Assembly (NCBI GenBank): GCA_964528595.1
Contig: CAZGTM010000003.1
Span: 36,606-100,605 of the forward strand
DNA from: CAYFKJ01 sp964528595
Lineage (GTDB): Bacteria; Pseudomonadota; Alphaproteobacteria; UBA2966
Direction of reading: 5' to 3'
Length of the DNA stretch: 64,000 bases
A program made the translations under genes and the position numbers. The notes beneath the pieces were generated by a model. It was not told the DNA's origin, did no database searches, and saw nothing but the letters and a program-made list of their open reading frames with translations. How positions within the stretch are numbered: position 1 is the stretch's first letter; every line of letters starts with the position of its first letter. Below are positions 27,438-36,131 of the stretch, piece by piece.

Positions 27438-28367
27438 TTAGGCTGCAACGCACTCGCGGTTGTCGGCCATGTCGAAGCCAATGGCGTCAAGGTCGGCCAA
27501 TACGGCGGCGGCCTGGGCGTCGTCCAGCGGCATCAGCGGCGGGCGGGTGCGGGCCCAGCCGGCGTCGCCGGAGAAACGGGCCGTCATGACCTTAAGCGCC
27601 GGGATCATCGGGTGGGCCTGGATGGTCTTGCGGATTTCGGTGATGCGGGCTTGCAGGGCATCGGCCTCGGGCGTCTGCCAGTTCTCGTAGACCTTGCGGA
27701 TGCCGCCCGGATTGACGTTGCCGCTGGCGGTGATGCAGCCCACGCCGCCGCCGCGCAGGTTGTCCAGCAGGAAGACCTCCGATCCGGCGAAGGTGCCGAA
27801 GCCGGGGAAGGCGTCCAGCACGGACTTGGTGTTGTTCCAGTCGCCGGAGCTGTCCTTGAGACCGACGACGGTTTGCGGGAAGTCCTTGATCAGGCGTTCG
27901 ATCAGGCCGAGGCTGATCGGCACCTGGGCCACCGGTGGGATGTGGTAGAGGTAAATCTTGAGGGTGTCGGCGCCGACGCGCTGGATGACCTCGGCGAAGC
28001 TGGCGTAGAGGCCCTCGTCGTCCACCGCCTTGTAATAGAACGGCGGCAGCATGAGGACGCCGCCGCAGCCCCGCGCCACGGCATGCGCGGTTAGACGTAC
28101 GCTGTCAGTGAGGGCGCAGGCGCCGGTGCCCGGCATCAGCTTGGCGGCCGGCACGCCGCCGTCGACCAGGGCGTCGAGCATGGCCATGCGTTCCTCGATC
28201 GACAACGAATTGGCTTCGCTGGTGGTGCCGAACACGGCCAGGCCGTCGGCCCCTTGATCCAGCATCCAGCGGCAGTGCGCCACGAAGGCTTGGGTGTTGG
28301 GGCTGAGGTCGTCGTTGAACGGCGTGATGACGGGGACAAGGACGCCGCTGAAAGCTTGATCGGTCAT
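27438..28367 (-). CDS. DapA-family Schiff-base aldolase/synthase
   Basis: A 309-residue TIM-barrel enzyme of the DHDPS/N-acetylneuraminate lyase/KDG aldolase family. Schiff-base Lys lies in TVVGLKDSSGDW, the catalytic Tyr in IYLYHIPPVA, and the GTTSEANSLS loop replaces the GTTGE of classic DapA. In a sugar-acid operon with IlvD/Edd and enolase-superfamily dehydratases, a 2-keto-3-deoxy-sugar-acid aldolase is the likeliest role. Lysine biosynthesis is unlikely from context. Start at 28367 (MTDQAF). Confidence 0.88.
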   Translation of the reverse strand: MTDQAFSGVLVPVITPFNDDLSPNTQAFVAHCRWMLDQGADGLAVFGTTSEANSLSIEERMAMLDALVDGGVPAAKLMPGTGACALTDSVRLTAHAVARGCGGVLMLPPFYYKAVDDEGLYASFAEVIQRVGADTLKIYLYHIPPVAQVPISLGLIERLIKDFPQTVVGLKDSSGDWNNTKSVLDAFPGFGTFAGSEVFLLDNLRGGGVGCITASGNVNPGGIRKVYENWQTPEADALQARITEIRKTIQAHPMIPALKVMTARFSGDAGWARTRPPLMPLDDAQAAAVLADLDAIGFDMADNRECVAA

Positions 28368-28398
28368 TTCATCTGTCTCGCTGTAACTCGTTCGAATT

Positions 28399-29487
28399 CT
28401 AGACGCGGTAATCGCGCATGACGTCCGGGTCGGGATCCATGCCCAGTCCCGGCCCCTGCGGGATGGCAAGCAGGCCGTCGACGGGATCGATGGCGTCGCC
28501 GTAAAGGCTGGCTTCCAGATCAAGATACAGGCGTTCGAAGGGGACGTCGCCCGGCATTGTCGCCACCAGCTGCGCCGTCGCCATGAAGCCCGGCCCGAAG
28601 TAGGGCGAGTGCGGCGCCAGCGTGACGTTGCGCGTCTCGGCCAGCGCCATGACTTTGCGGAATTCGGTGACGCCACCGACCTTGGTGACGCTGGGCTGGG
28701 CATAATCGACCGCGCCCGTGTCGAACATGGATTGGAACTGCCACGAGGTGCAGGCGTTTTCGCCAGCCGCCATCGGGATACCGTAACGCTCCCGGAAATC
28801 GGCCAGAGCCTCGAAGTTTTCCGGCGGCCAAAGCGGCTCCTCCAGCCAATGGAGATCGTATTCCTGCAGGCGCGGTACGATGCCGTGGGCCTCCTCGATG
28901 CTCCAGACGCAGTTGACGTCGAGCATGATCGGCACGCCTTCTCCCGTCGTCTGGCGCGCTGCCTTGACTTCGGGCACGTCTGTTTCGTGCAGCTTGATCA
29001 GGCCGTAGCCTTTGTCGAGGGCGTTTTGCGTCCGTTCCACCACGACTTCCGTGTCCTGGTATTTGAACAGGCTGGCGTAGGCCGGAACTTGCTCTTTGCC
29101 GCCGCCCATCAGGCGGCTGAGCGGCAGGCCCGCCGCCTTGCCGGCAATATCCCAAAGCGCAATATCGAAGCCCGACAGCGCGAAGATATTGATGCCGTAG
29201 CGGCCCCAGAGATGCATTTCCAGCTGCATGTGCTTCAGGAATTCCGAGATGTTCGTCGCGTCCTGCCCGATCGCCAAGGGGGCCACCATGTCCTCGACCA
29301 TGGCGACCACGGCGCGGCGGCAGTTGTAGGCGAAGGCTTCGCCAAAACCGACCAGCCCGCTTTCGGTCTCGACCCGTACGATGACGAAATCGAGCTTGGC
29401 CCAATCCCGGCCGCCCCAGCCTGCCGGCGGCCCGCCGTGGCTGAACGGGATCTGCAATGGGATGGCTTCGACGCTTTTGATTTTCAT
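28399..29487 (-). CDS. Mandelate racemase / muconate lactonizing family enzyme (third copy)
   Basis: A 362-residue enolase-superfamily protein. Metal ligands D in IMLDVNCVW, E in LHWLEEPLW and E in AAGENACTS; acid/base Lys in GYGLIKLHETD and His in TLAPHSPYFGPGF. Single Lys rather than KxK on the second strand matches the mandelate racemase/sugar-dehydratase subgroup. It sits between Ldh-family and DapA-family genes in one operon, consistent with dehydration of an aldonate to a 2-keto-3-deoxy acid. Start at 29487 (MKIKSVEA) has a G-rich Shine-Dalgarno just ahead. Confidence 0.88.
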   Translation of the reverse strand: MKIKSVEAIPLQIPFSHGGPPAGWGGRDWAKLDFVIVRVETESGLVGFGEAFAYNCRRAVVAMVEDMVAPLAIGQDATNISEFLKHMQLEMHLWGRYGINIFALSGFDIALWDIAGKAAGLPLSRLMGGGKEQVPAYASLFKYQDTEVVVERTQNALDKGYGLIKLHETDVPEVKAARQTTGEGVPIMLDVNCVWSIEEAHGIVPRLQEYDLHWLEEPLWPPENFEALADFRERYGIPMAAGENACTSWQFQSMFDTGAVDYAQPSVTKVGGVTEFRKVMALAETRNVTLAPHSPYFGPGFMATAQLVATMPGDVPFERLYLDLEASLYGDAIDPVDGLLAIPQGPGLGMDPDPDVMRDYRV

Positions 29488-29500
29488 GACCAGGCCCCCG

Positions 29501-30559
29501 CTAACCAATCGGCGACGGCATAACGATGCCGTATTTTTCCGCCCACGGCGCCAGGGCGTCGATGATGCCGGGGTGGAAGGCGATACCGTTCTTCATATTC
29601 TCCTCGCGCAACGCCAAACCGCGGTCGCCGGGGATGCGCACGGGACCGGCGCCCTCGGGCACCGGGGCATTGCGGCAAGCATCGACCAGCCACTGGGTCT
29701 CGGTCTCGAATTCCTCGCGGCCGCCGAACAGGGCCGGGTTGTAAACCTGGAGCGAGACCGAACCGCCCCAGTGCGCCGGTTTTCTGGCGCGGCCGTAGCC
29801 GGCCAGCGCCGAGGTCATGGCTTCGACGTAAAGGCCGAGGGCAAAGCCCTTGTGGCCGTGGTCCTTGCCGCCCATGGGCAGGATGGTGCCGGGCGGGTCG
29901 GTGAAGAAATCGGCCGGGTCGTCGCTCGCATTGCCCTTGTTGTCCTGCACCCAGGGATGCGGCAGCTTACCGCCTTGGGCGTTGAGGCGGGTGACCAGCC
30001 CGATGGTGGTGATCGACATGCTGATGTCGATCAGGACGGGATCGCTTGAGGTCGGGATGCCGATGCCGATGGGATCGGGCGTATAGACCGGCGTGAGCCC
30101 GCCGAAGGGCGCCACTCCTGCGACCGCGGGATCGGATGTGAAGACCATGGCCATCATGCCCTGATCGGTGACGCGCTTGAGGTACGACGCCAGGCTGGCG
30201 ATGTGATGGCTGCGCTGGATGGCGATGACGGCCAGGCCGTACTTCCCGGCGCGCTCGACCGCCAGGTCGAGCCCTGTCCGTACCAGCCAGGTGCCCGGTA
30301 GGTATTTGCCGTCCCAGGTGATGGCGGGGCCGGTATCATTGAGCACCTCGGGCTCGCCCTTGCCCGTCATCTCGCCGGCCTCCAGCGTGCCGAGATAGGG
30401 CGAGACCAATTGGAAGCCGTGGGTGGTGTGACCCATCAGGTCGCCTTCCAGCATGACCTCGCCGACGACGGCGGCTTTGTCGGCATCCATGCCGCCGGCT
30501 TCGAACAGGGCGGCGACGAAGGCGATCATGGCGGCGGGATCGTATTTCGGTTCGGTCAT
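29501..30559 (-). CDS. Ldh-family NAD(P) oxidoreductase (second copy)
   Basis: A 352-residue member of the same family as the protein at 25437, with the catalytic-type motif LMGHTTHGFQLVSPYL and later segments YTPDPIGIGIPTS and HKGFALGLYVEAM. Likely reduces or oxidises a 2-keto/2-hydroxy acid in the sugar-acid pathway of this operon. It starts 28 bases after the IlvD-family stop. The two Ldh-family proteins are divergent in sequence, so substrates probably differ. Confidence 0.86.
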   Translation of the reverse strand: MTEPKYDPAAMIAFVAALFEAGGMDADKAAVVGEVMLEGDLMGHTTHGFQLVSPYLGTLEAGEMTGKGEPEVLNDTGPAITWDGKYLPGTWLVRTGLDLAVERAGKYGLAVIAIQRSHHIASLASYLKRVTDQGMMAMVFTSDPAVAGVAPFGGLTPVYTPDPIGIGIPTSSDPVLIDISMSITTIGLVTRLNAQGGKLPHPWVQDNKGNASDDPADFFTDPPGTILPMGGKDHGHKGFALGLYVEAMTSALAGYGRARKPAHWGGSVSLQVYNPALFGGREEFETETQWLVDACRNAPVPEGAGPVRIPGDRGLALREENMKNGIAFHPGIIDALAPWAEKYGIVMPSPIG

Positions 30560-30586
30560 GGCTCTCTACTTCCGGGTATAGGGTGA

Positions 30587-32317
30587 TTACGGCGTCTTGC
30601 GGCCGTCGGCGGCCTTCATCAGAAAATCGAAATCGACGCCCTGTTCGGCCTGCGTGACGTGATCGAGGAAGAGCTTGAGGTAGCCCCGCTCCGATCCGTC
30701 GTGCGGGATCGGCGGCTGCCAGATACCCCGGCGGCGCTCCAATTCCTCATCGTCCAGCACAACGTCGATGCGCCGGCCGGGCACGTCCAGCTTTATAATG
30801 TCGCCCGACACGACGACGGCCAGCGGACCGCCCAGCGCCGCCTCGGGTGAGATGTGCAGCACGATCGAACCGAAGGCGGTGCCGCTCATGCGGGCATCCG
30901 AAATGCGCACCATGTCCTTGACGCCTTTTTCGGCGAGTTTCCTGGGGATCGGGATATAGCCGGATTCGGGCATGCCCGGCGCGCCCTTGGGCCCGGCGTT
31001 GCGCAGCACCAGAATATCGTCCGCTTTGACGTCCAGCTCAGGATCGTCGATGCGTTCCGCGAGGTCGGCCAAACTGTCGAACACCACCGCCCGGCCCTCG
31101 TGTATCATCAGATCGGCTGACGCGGCAGACTGTTTAACGATGGCGCCGCCGGGCGCCAGATTGCCGCGCAACACGGCGATGCCGCCCTCGGCATGCAACG
31201 GCTCGTCAAACGGCCGCACCACATCCTGTGGCCAGGACGGCGGGGCGGCGTCAATGTTTTCGCCCAAGCTTTTGCCGGTCACCGTCAGGCAGTCGAGGTT
31301 GAGCTGTGGTTTGAGTTCGCGCAGCACGGCCGTCAGGCCGCCAGCTTTCTCCAGATCCTCCATGTAGTGCTGTCCCGACGGCTTGAGGTCGACCAGCACC
31401 GGCGTCTCGCGGCCCATGGCGTCGAGCGCTTCGAGATCAACCTCGATACCCAGCCGCCCCGCCACCGCCGTCATGTGGATGAGCCCATTGGTCGAGCCGC
31501 CGATGGCCAGCATGATGCGAAAGGCGTTGGCGATGGCCTCGGGCGTCATGATCTTGTCGGGTGTCAGTCCCTCCGCCGCCAGGTCGACGGCGCGGGCGCC
31601 CGCGGCCTCGGCATGGCGCAGGCGGTCGGCGGCGACGGCCGGAATGGCGGCGCCGCCCGGCAGCATCATGCCCAGCGCCTCGGTCATGCAGGCCATGGTG
31701 CTGGCCGTGCCCATGACCATGCAGGTACCGGCGGTGGGCGCGAGCTTGCCGCCGATTTCCTCAATCTCGGTTTCGCCCACCTCGCCCGCGCGGTGCATCG
31801 CCCAAAAGCGGCGGCAGTCCGTGCAGGCGCCCAGGCGTTCGCCCTCGTGGCTGCCGGTCATCATCGGCCCGGTGACGACCTCGATCGCCGGCACGTTGGC
31901 ACTGGCGGCCGCCATCAATTGGGCCGGCACGGTTTTGTCGCAACCGCCGATCATGACGACGGCGTCCATGGGCTGGGCCCGGATCATTTCCTCGGTGTCC
32001 ATGGCCATCAGGTTGCGCAGGAACATCGAGGTCGGATGGGAGAACGACTCGTGCAGCGAGATGGTGGGGAACTCGACCGGCAGCCCGCCCGCCAGCATGA
32101 CGCCGCGCTTTATGGCCTCGACGATGTCGGGCGCGTTGCGGTGGCAAGCATTGTAGCCGCTGCCGGTATCGGCAATGCCGATGATGGTGCGGTTCAGGGC
32201 ATCCTCTGAATAGCCCATCGCCTTGATGAAGGCTTTGCGCAGGAACAGCGAAAAGCCGGCGTCACCGTAGTTGGTGAGCCCTTTGCGCATACCCGTCTTT
32301 TGATCGTCTTCCGCCAT
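30587..32317 (-). CDS. IlvD/Edd-family dehydratase (sugar-acid dehydratase type)
   Basis: A 576-residue Fe-S dehydratase. Cluster cysteines are visible in SGYNACHRNAP, MIGGCDKTVPAQ and APTAGTCMVMGTASTM, followed by LPGGAAIPAV. The block SLHESFSHPTSMFLRNLMAM is characteristic of arabonate/xylonate/gluconate dehydratases rather than housekeeping IlvD. First gene of the operon that runs through Ldh, enolase-superfamily, DapA and RidA genes: a dehydration, retro-aldol and reduction route for an aldonic acid. Start at 32317 (MAEDDQKTG) is chosen because upstream frame sequence is not family-like. Confidence 0.9.
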   Translation of the reverse strand: MAEDDQKTGMRKGLTNYGDAGFSLFLRKAFIKAMGYSEDALNRTIIGIADTGSGYNACHRNAPDIVEAIKRGVMLAGGLPVEFPTISLHESFSHPTSMFLRNLMAMDTEEMIRAQPMDAVVMIGGCDKTVPAQLMAAASANVPAIEVVTGPMMTGSHEGERLGACTDCRRFWAMHRAGEVGETEIEEIGGKLAPTAGTCMVMGTASTMACMTEALGMMLPGGAAIPAVAADRLRHAEAAGARAVDLAAEGLTPDKIMTPEAIANAFRIMLAIGGSTNGLIHMTAVAGRLGIEVDLEALDAMGRETPVLVDLKPSGQHYMEDLEKAGGLTAVLRELKPQLNLDCLTVTGKSLGENIDAAPPSWPQDVVRPFDEPLHAEGGIAVLRGNLAPGGAIVKQSAASADLMIHEGRAVVFDSLADLAERIDDPELDVKADDILVLRNAGPKGAPGMPESGYIPIPRKLAEKGVKDMVRISDARMSGTAFGSIVLHISPEAALGGPLAVVVSGDIIKLDVPGRRIDVVLDDEELERRRGIWQPPIPHDGSERGYLKLFLDHVTQAEQGVDFDFLMKAADGRKTP

Positions 32318-32399
32318 TCCGCCCCGGTTCCCTAATCCCACTTCGAATTGTATGATGAATAGGCCGGCAAGGCACAGGCCCAATTTGAGGGAGCGGCAT

Positions 32400-32780
32400 A
32401 TGACCACCCTGACACCCGGTTTCAGCGCCCACGACGGCTTGGATGACTTATCGTCCCGCTACGTCGATACCGCGAAGCTCGACTGGTCGCCGACCAAGTA
32501 CGACGGCGTCGAGGTCAAGGTGTTGATGGAGGACAAGGAGACGGGGCTCTACACCGCCCTGTTCCGCTGGGCGCCGGGGGCCCAGTTGCCGCTGCACGAG
32601 CATGTCGAGATCGAACAGACCTATGTACTGGAAGGCCGCCTGGTCGACCACGAGGGCGAAGTCGGCGCCGGCAATTTCGTCTGGCGCCCCAGCGGCAGCC
32701 GCCACGTCGCCACCGCCCCCGAGGGCTGCCTGATGATCGGCTTCCTGATGCGCCCCAACCGGTTCCTGGACGACGGGTGA
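32400..32780 (+). CDS. ChrR-like cupin-domain protein
   Basis: A 126-residue single-domain cupin. Metal motif 1 is LPLHEHVEIEQTYVLEG (HxH...E) and motif 2 is WRPSGSRHVATAPEG (His). It resembles the C-terminal cupin of the anti-sigma factor ChrR and stand-alone acetylacetone-dioxygenase-like cupins. It lies divergent from the IlvD-family operon; role may be a small enzyme on a pathway intermediate. ATG at 32400 has GAGGGAG six bases ahead. Confidence 0.83.
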   Translation: MTTLTPGFSAHDGLDDLSSRYVDTAKLDWSPTKYDGVEVKVLMEDKETGLYTALFRWAPGAQLPLHEHVEIEQTYVLEGRLVDHEGEVGAGNFVWRPSGSRHVATAPEGCLMIGFLMRPNRFLDDG

Positions 32781-32786
32781 GAAATA

Positions 32787-33083
32787 TTAGATCAGTGCCG
32801 CACCGTCGAAGAAGGCCTTGCGCCAGCATGTGATGGTGACGCTTTCGAACAGTCCAGCCTTGGTGAAGGGATCGTTGGCCGCGAAGTCCTCGGCGACGGC
32901 GCGGTCGTCGGTATCGAGGATAACGATACCGCCGTGGCCGCCGGTACCGTCGTCGTCGATCAGCGCGCCGCCCGCCAGAATAATGTCGACGTGCGATTTC
33001 AGGAAGACGATGTGTTCGTCGCGGACGTCGGCCCGCATTTGGCCGTGGCCGGGTTTGTCGACGGTCTGGATGGCGTAAGGCAT
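32787..33083 (-). CDS. YciI-family protein
   Basis: A 98-residue dimeric ferredoxin-like-fold protein. Conserved features: MPYAIQTVDKPG start, an R-x-x-H segment (RADVRDEHIVFLKSH) and the His/Asp-rich LAGGALIDDDGTGGHGGIVI, ending NDPFTKAGLFESV as in YciI. Some relatives act as dehydrochlorinases or muconolactone isomerase-like enzymes. Convergent with the cupin gene, six bases between stops; divergent from the CoA-transferase gene. Confidence 0.85.
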   Translation of the reverse strand: MPYAIQTVDKPGHGQMRADVRDEHIVFLKSHVDIILAGGALIDDDGTGGHGGIVILDTDDRAVAEDFAANDPFTKAGLFESVTITCWRKAFFDGAALI

Positions 33084-33215
33084 GCGGTTTCTCCCCTTTT
33101 ATCCGCTGATCCCATGTGACGTCAGGGCCAGCATCCTACGTCGGGGTCTGGACACGTCAAGCTCTCTCGCCGTACCTTTCCTCAAGCCTTCCTTTCACAA
33201 TCGGAGCCTTCGAAG

Positions 33216-34400
33216 ATGACGCCCCAAGCGCTCTCCCGCTTCACCGTTCTTGATCTCACCCGCGTGCGGGCGGGCCCCACGGCGGTGCGCCAGCTCGCCG
33301 ACTGGGGCGCCAACGTGATCAAAATCGAAGCGCCCGCCAACACCAAGGAAGGCGCCAACGACATGGGCGGCGCGCGCCACGGGCACGACTTCCAGAACAT
33401 CCACCGCAACAAGCGCGGCATGACGCTGAACCTCAAGACCGAGGAGGGCGTCGCGGTCTTCAAGGAGATGGTGAAAACCGCCGACGTGGTGGTGGAGAAC
33501 TTCCGCTCCGACGTCAAATTCCGTCTCGGCGTCGATTATGAAACACTGCGCGCCATTAACCCGCGTCTGGTCTATGGCAGCGTCTCCGGCTTCGGACAGG
33601 ATGGGCCTTACGGCAACCGCCCAGGCTTCGACCAGATCGCCCAGGGCATGGGCGGCCTGATGTCGATCACCGGCCAGCCGGGCGAAGGTCCTATGCGCGT
33701 CGGCATCCCCATCGCTGACATCACCGCCGGCATGTACTGCGCCATCGGCATTCTCGTGGCCCTCTTGGAGCGCGAGGCGTCCGGCGAGGGCCAATGGGTG
33801 CAATCGTCGTTGCTGCAGGCCGAAGTCGCCATGCTCGACTTCCAGGCAGCCCGCTGGCTGTTGGAAGACCACGTACCGGCACAAGCCGGCAACAACCATC
33901 CGACCAGCATCCCCACCGGCGTCTTTCCCACCAGCGACGGACACATCAACATCGCGGCCTCGGGCAAGGTCATGTTCGAGCGCTTCTGCAACGCCGTCGG
34001 CGCCCCGGAGCTGCTGGAAGACGACCGCTTCGACGAACAGGTAAAGCGCAGTGAAAACCGCGATGTCCTGAACGAGCGCATATCCGAGATCACCCTGACC
34101 AACACCAGCGCCCACTGGGTCGATTTGTTGACCGAGGCCAGCGTGCCAAGCGGGCCGATCAACAACATCCAGGAGGTCTTCGAAGATCCCCAAGTCCAAC
34201 ACCTGGGTATGGCCGCGCCGGTGGAGCACCCGATATTAGGCACGCAAAAGGTGGTCGGTCAGGGCGTCAACATGAACCGCACGCCGTTTTCCGTGCGGCG
34301 GGCGACGCCGGAGCAAGGCGAACACACCGTCGAAATTCTGAAAGAATATGGTTACGGCGAGGCCGAGATCGCGGGTTTGCGCGACGCCGGCGCAATCTGA
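33216..34400 (+). CDS. Class III CoA-transferase (CaiB/BaiF/Frc family)
   Basis: A 394-residue enzyme. The N-terminal block LDLTRVRAGPTAVRQLADWG, NKRGMTLNLK, VSGFGQDGPYGNRPGFD and the catalytic Asp in IADITAGMY are all typical. It moves CoA between carboxylic acids without a covalent enzyme-CoA thioester of class I type. Followed 10 bases on by a crotonase-fold gene, so it likely activates the acid that the latter acts upon. Donor and acceptor unknown. Confidence 0.92.
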   Translation: MTPQALSRFTVLDLTRVRAGPTAVRQLADWGANVIKIEAPANTKEGANDMGGARHGHDFQNIHRNKRGMTLNLKTEEGVAVFKEMVKTADVVVENFRSDVKFRLGVDYETLRAINPRLVYGSVSGFGQDGPYGNRPGFDQIAQGMGGLMSITGQPGEGPMRVGIPIADITAGMYCAIGILVALLEREASGEGQWVQSSLLQAEVAMLDFQAARWLLEDHVPAQAGNNHPTSIPTGVFPTSDGHINIAASGKVMFERFCNAVGAPELLEDDRFDEQVKRSENRDVLNERISEITLTNTSAHWVDLLTEASVPSGPINNIQEVFEDPQVQHLGMAAPVEHPILGTQKVVGQGVNMNRTPFSVRRATPEQGEHTVEILKEYGYGEAEIAGLRDAGAI

Positions 34401-34410
34401 TGGAAATGAA

Positions 34411-35220
34411 ATGACGACAAAAACCTACGACCTCGAAACCTCTTATATGATCGCCGAAAAAGATGGCGCGGTCGGCAACATGATCTTCAACAATCCGAAG
34501 AGCCACAACGCCGTCAAATTGGAGATGTGGGAGGCCATCCCGATCATCCTGGATTATTTCGAGGCCGACCCGGACATCAAGGTGATCGTGCTGAAGGGCG
34601 CCGGCGAGAAGGCGTTCGTGTCGGGCGCCGATATTTCCGAGTTTGAACAGAACCGCTCCTCGCCGGAAGCCGTGAAGTATTACGAAGACGTCGCCGACAG
34701 CGCCATGGATCGTCTGGCGAAAGCAACCAAGCCGACCATCTGCGCCATCCGGGGCTATTGCATCGGCGGCGGGGCGGGCATCTCGCTCGGCTGCGACATG
34801 CGCATCGCCACGGAAAATTCGAAGTTCGGCGTGCCCGCCGCCAAGCTCGGCGTCGGCTACCGTTTGGCCGGGATCCGCAAGCTGGTGGACGTCGTCGGTC
34901 CCTCGTTCGCCAAGGAAATCTTCTTCACCGCCCGTCAGTTCACCGCACCCGAGGCCCTCACCATGGGCCTGATCAACCGCATGACCGGCATCGACGAACT
35001 GGAAACCGTGGTCGGCGAATATTGCGACTTAATTGCGGCCAACGCGCCGCTGACGATCGATAGCGTCAAACGCATCGTCGCCGAAGTCATCAGGGTGGAC
35101 GGTGCAGCGGATGCGGAGCTTTGCGAACAACTCGTCCAGGATTGCTTCGCCAGCGAGGATTACACGGAAGGCCGCACCGCCTTCATGGAAAAACGCAAAG
35201 CCGTCTTCAAGGGCCGCTGA
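34411..35220 (+). CDS. Crotonase-fold (enoyl-CoA hydratase-related) protein lacking both catalytic Glu
   Basis: A 269-residue member. Oxyanion-hole segments are intact: AFVSGADISEF and GYCIGGGAGISLGCDMRIA. By alignment to rat crotonase (GGGCELAMMCD and QPEILLG), the two catalytic glutamates are replaced: here GGGAGISLGCD and VPAAKLG. Hydratase chemistry by the classic mechanism is therefore doubtful; decarboxylase, isomerase or hydrolase activity on an acyl-CoA is possible. ATG at 34411 lies in an operon with the class III CoA-transferase; its TGA shares one base with the next start. Confidence 0.85.
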   Translation: MTTKTYDLETSYMIAEKDGAVGNMIFNNPKSHNAVKLEMWEAIPIILDYFEADPDIKVIVLKGAGEKAFVSGADISEFEQNRSSPEAVKYYEDVADSAMDRLAKATKPTICAIRGYCIGGGAGISLGCDMRIATENSKFGVPAAKLGVGYRLAGIRKLVDVVGPSFAKEIFFTARQFTAPEALTMGLINRMTGIDELETVVGEYCDLIAANAPLTIDSVKRIVAEVIRVDGAADAELCEQLVQDCFASEDYTEGRTAFMEKRKAVFKGR

Positions 35221-36131
35221 TGCCTGGCGACGCCGATGATTTCCCCATAGTCGACGCCCACCAGCATTTCTGGAACCTGGATACCGGCGACTATCCGTGG
35301 CTCAAGCGGGACGAGACCATCCCCTTCCGTTACGGCGATTATTCAGCCCTGAAGCGCAATTACCTCTACGACGACTACCGCCATGATTCAGCGAGCCAAA
35401 ACGTCGTCAAAACGGTTCATATGGAAGCGGAATGGAACCCCGCCCAACCCCTGGCCGAGACCGCGTGGCTCGCCGAAATGGCCGCCCGTCACGATCTACC
35501 GACGGCGCTGGTCGCCCAGGCTTGGCTCGACCGCGACGATGTGGTGGAGATCCTCGCCGGTCACGCCGCCTGCCCGCTGGTACGGGGCATTCGACAAAAA
35601 CCAAGGGTCGCCGCAAGCCCCGCGGATTACAGGCCCAACATGCCGGGCACGATGGCAGACCCCAGGTTCCGCGAAGGATACGCCTTGCTGGCGGAACACG
35701 GTTTTTCCTATGACCTCCAGACCGTCTACTGGCATCTGCACGAGGCGGCGGAACTGGCCGGCGATTTTCCGGACACCCAAATCATCATCAACCATACCGG
35801 CCTGCCGGCCGACCGCAGCGAGGCGGGGCTGAAGGGCTGGCGCGAAGCCATCCACATCGCCTCGGACGCCGCCAATATCGCCATCAAGATTTCCGGCATC
35901 GGCCAACCCGGCCTGCCCTGGACGGTGGACGCCAACAAGGGCATCGTGCTCGACGTCATCGCGGCCTTTGGCGTCGAGCGTTGCATGTTCGCCAGCAACT
36001 TCCCGGTCGACAGCCTCTGCGCCGATTTCGACGACATCTTCAACGGCTTCAAGGAAATTACCGCCGGCTTCAGCGCAGCGGACCGCCGTAAGCTGTTCCA
36101 TGACAACGCCGTCAGGATATACAGGCTGTGA
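35220..36131 (+). CDS. Amidohydrolase-2 family (fuconolactonase-like) hydrolase
   Basis: A 303-residue metal-dependent TIM-barrel hydrolase. It opens PIVDAHQHFWNLDTGDYPWL, as in L-fuconolactonase/2-pyrone-4,6-dicarboxylate lactonase relatives, with later metal/acid residues in IIINHTGLPADRS and the closing MFASNFPVDSL (active-site Asp). The predicted reaction is hydrolysis of a sugar or aromatic-derived lactone, consistent with the sugar-acid genes upstream. ATG overlaps the crotonase stop by one base (TGATG). Confidence 0.85.
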   Translation: MPGDADDFPIVDAHQHFWNLDTGDYPWLKRDETIPFRYGDYSALKRNYLYDDYRHDSASQNVVKTVHMEAEWNPAQPLAETAWLAEMAARHDLPTALVAQAWLDRDDVVEILAGHAACPLVRGIRQKPRVAASPADYRPNMPGTMADPRFREGYALLAEHGFSYDLQTVYWHLHEAAELAGDFPDTQIIINHTGLPADRSEAGLKGWREAIHIASDAANIAIKISGIGQPGLPWTVDANKGIVLDVIAAFGVERCMFASNFPVDSLCADFDDIFNGFKEITAGFSAADRRKLFHDNAVRIYRL

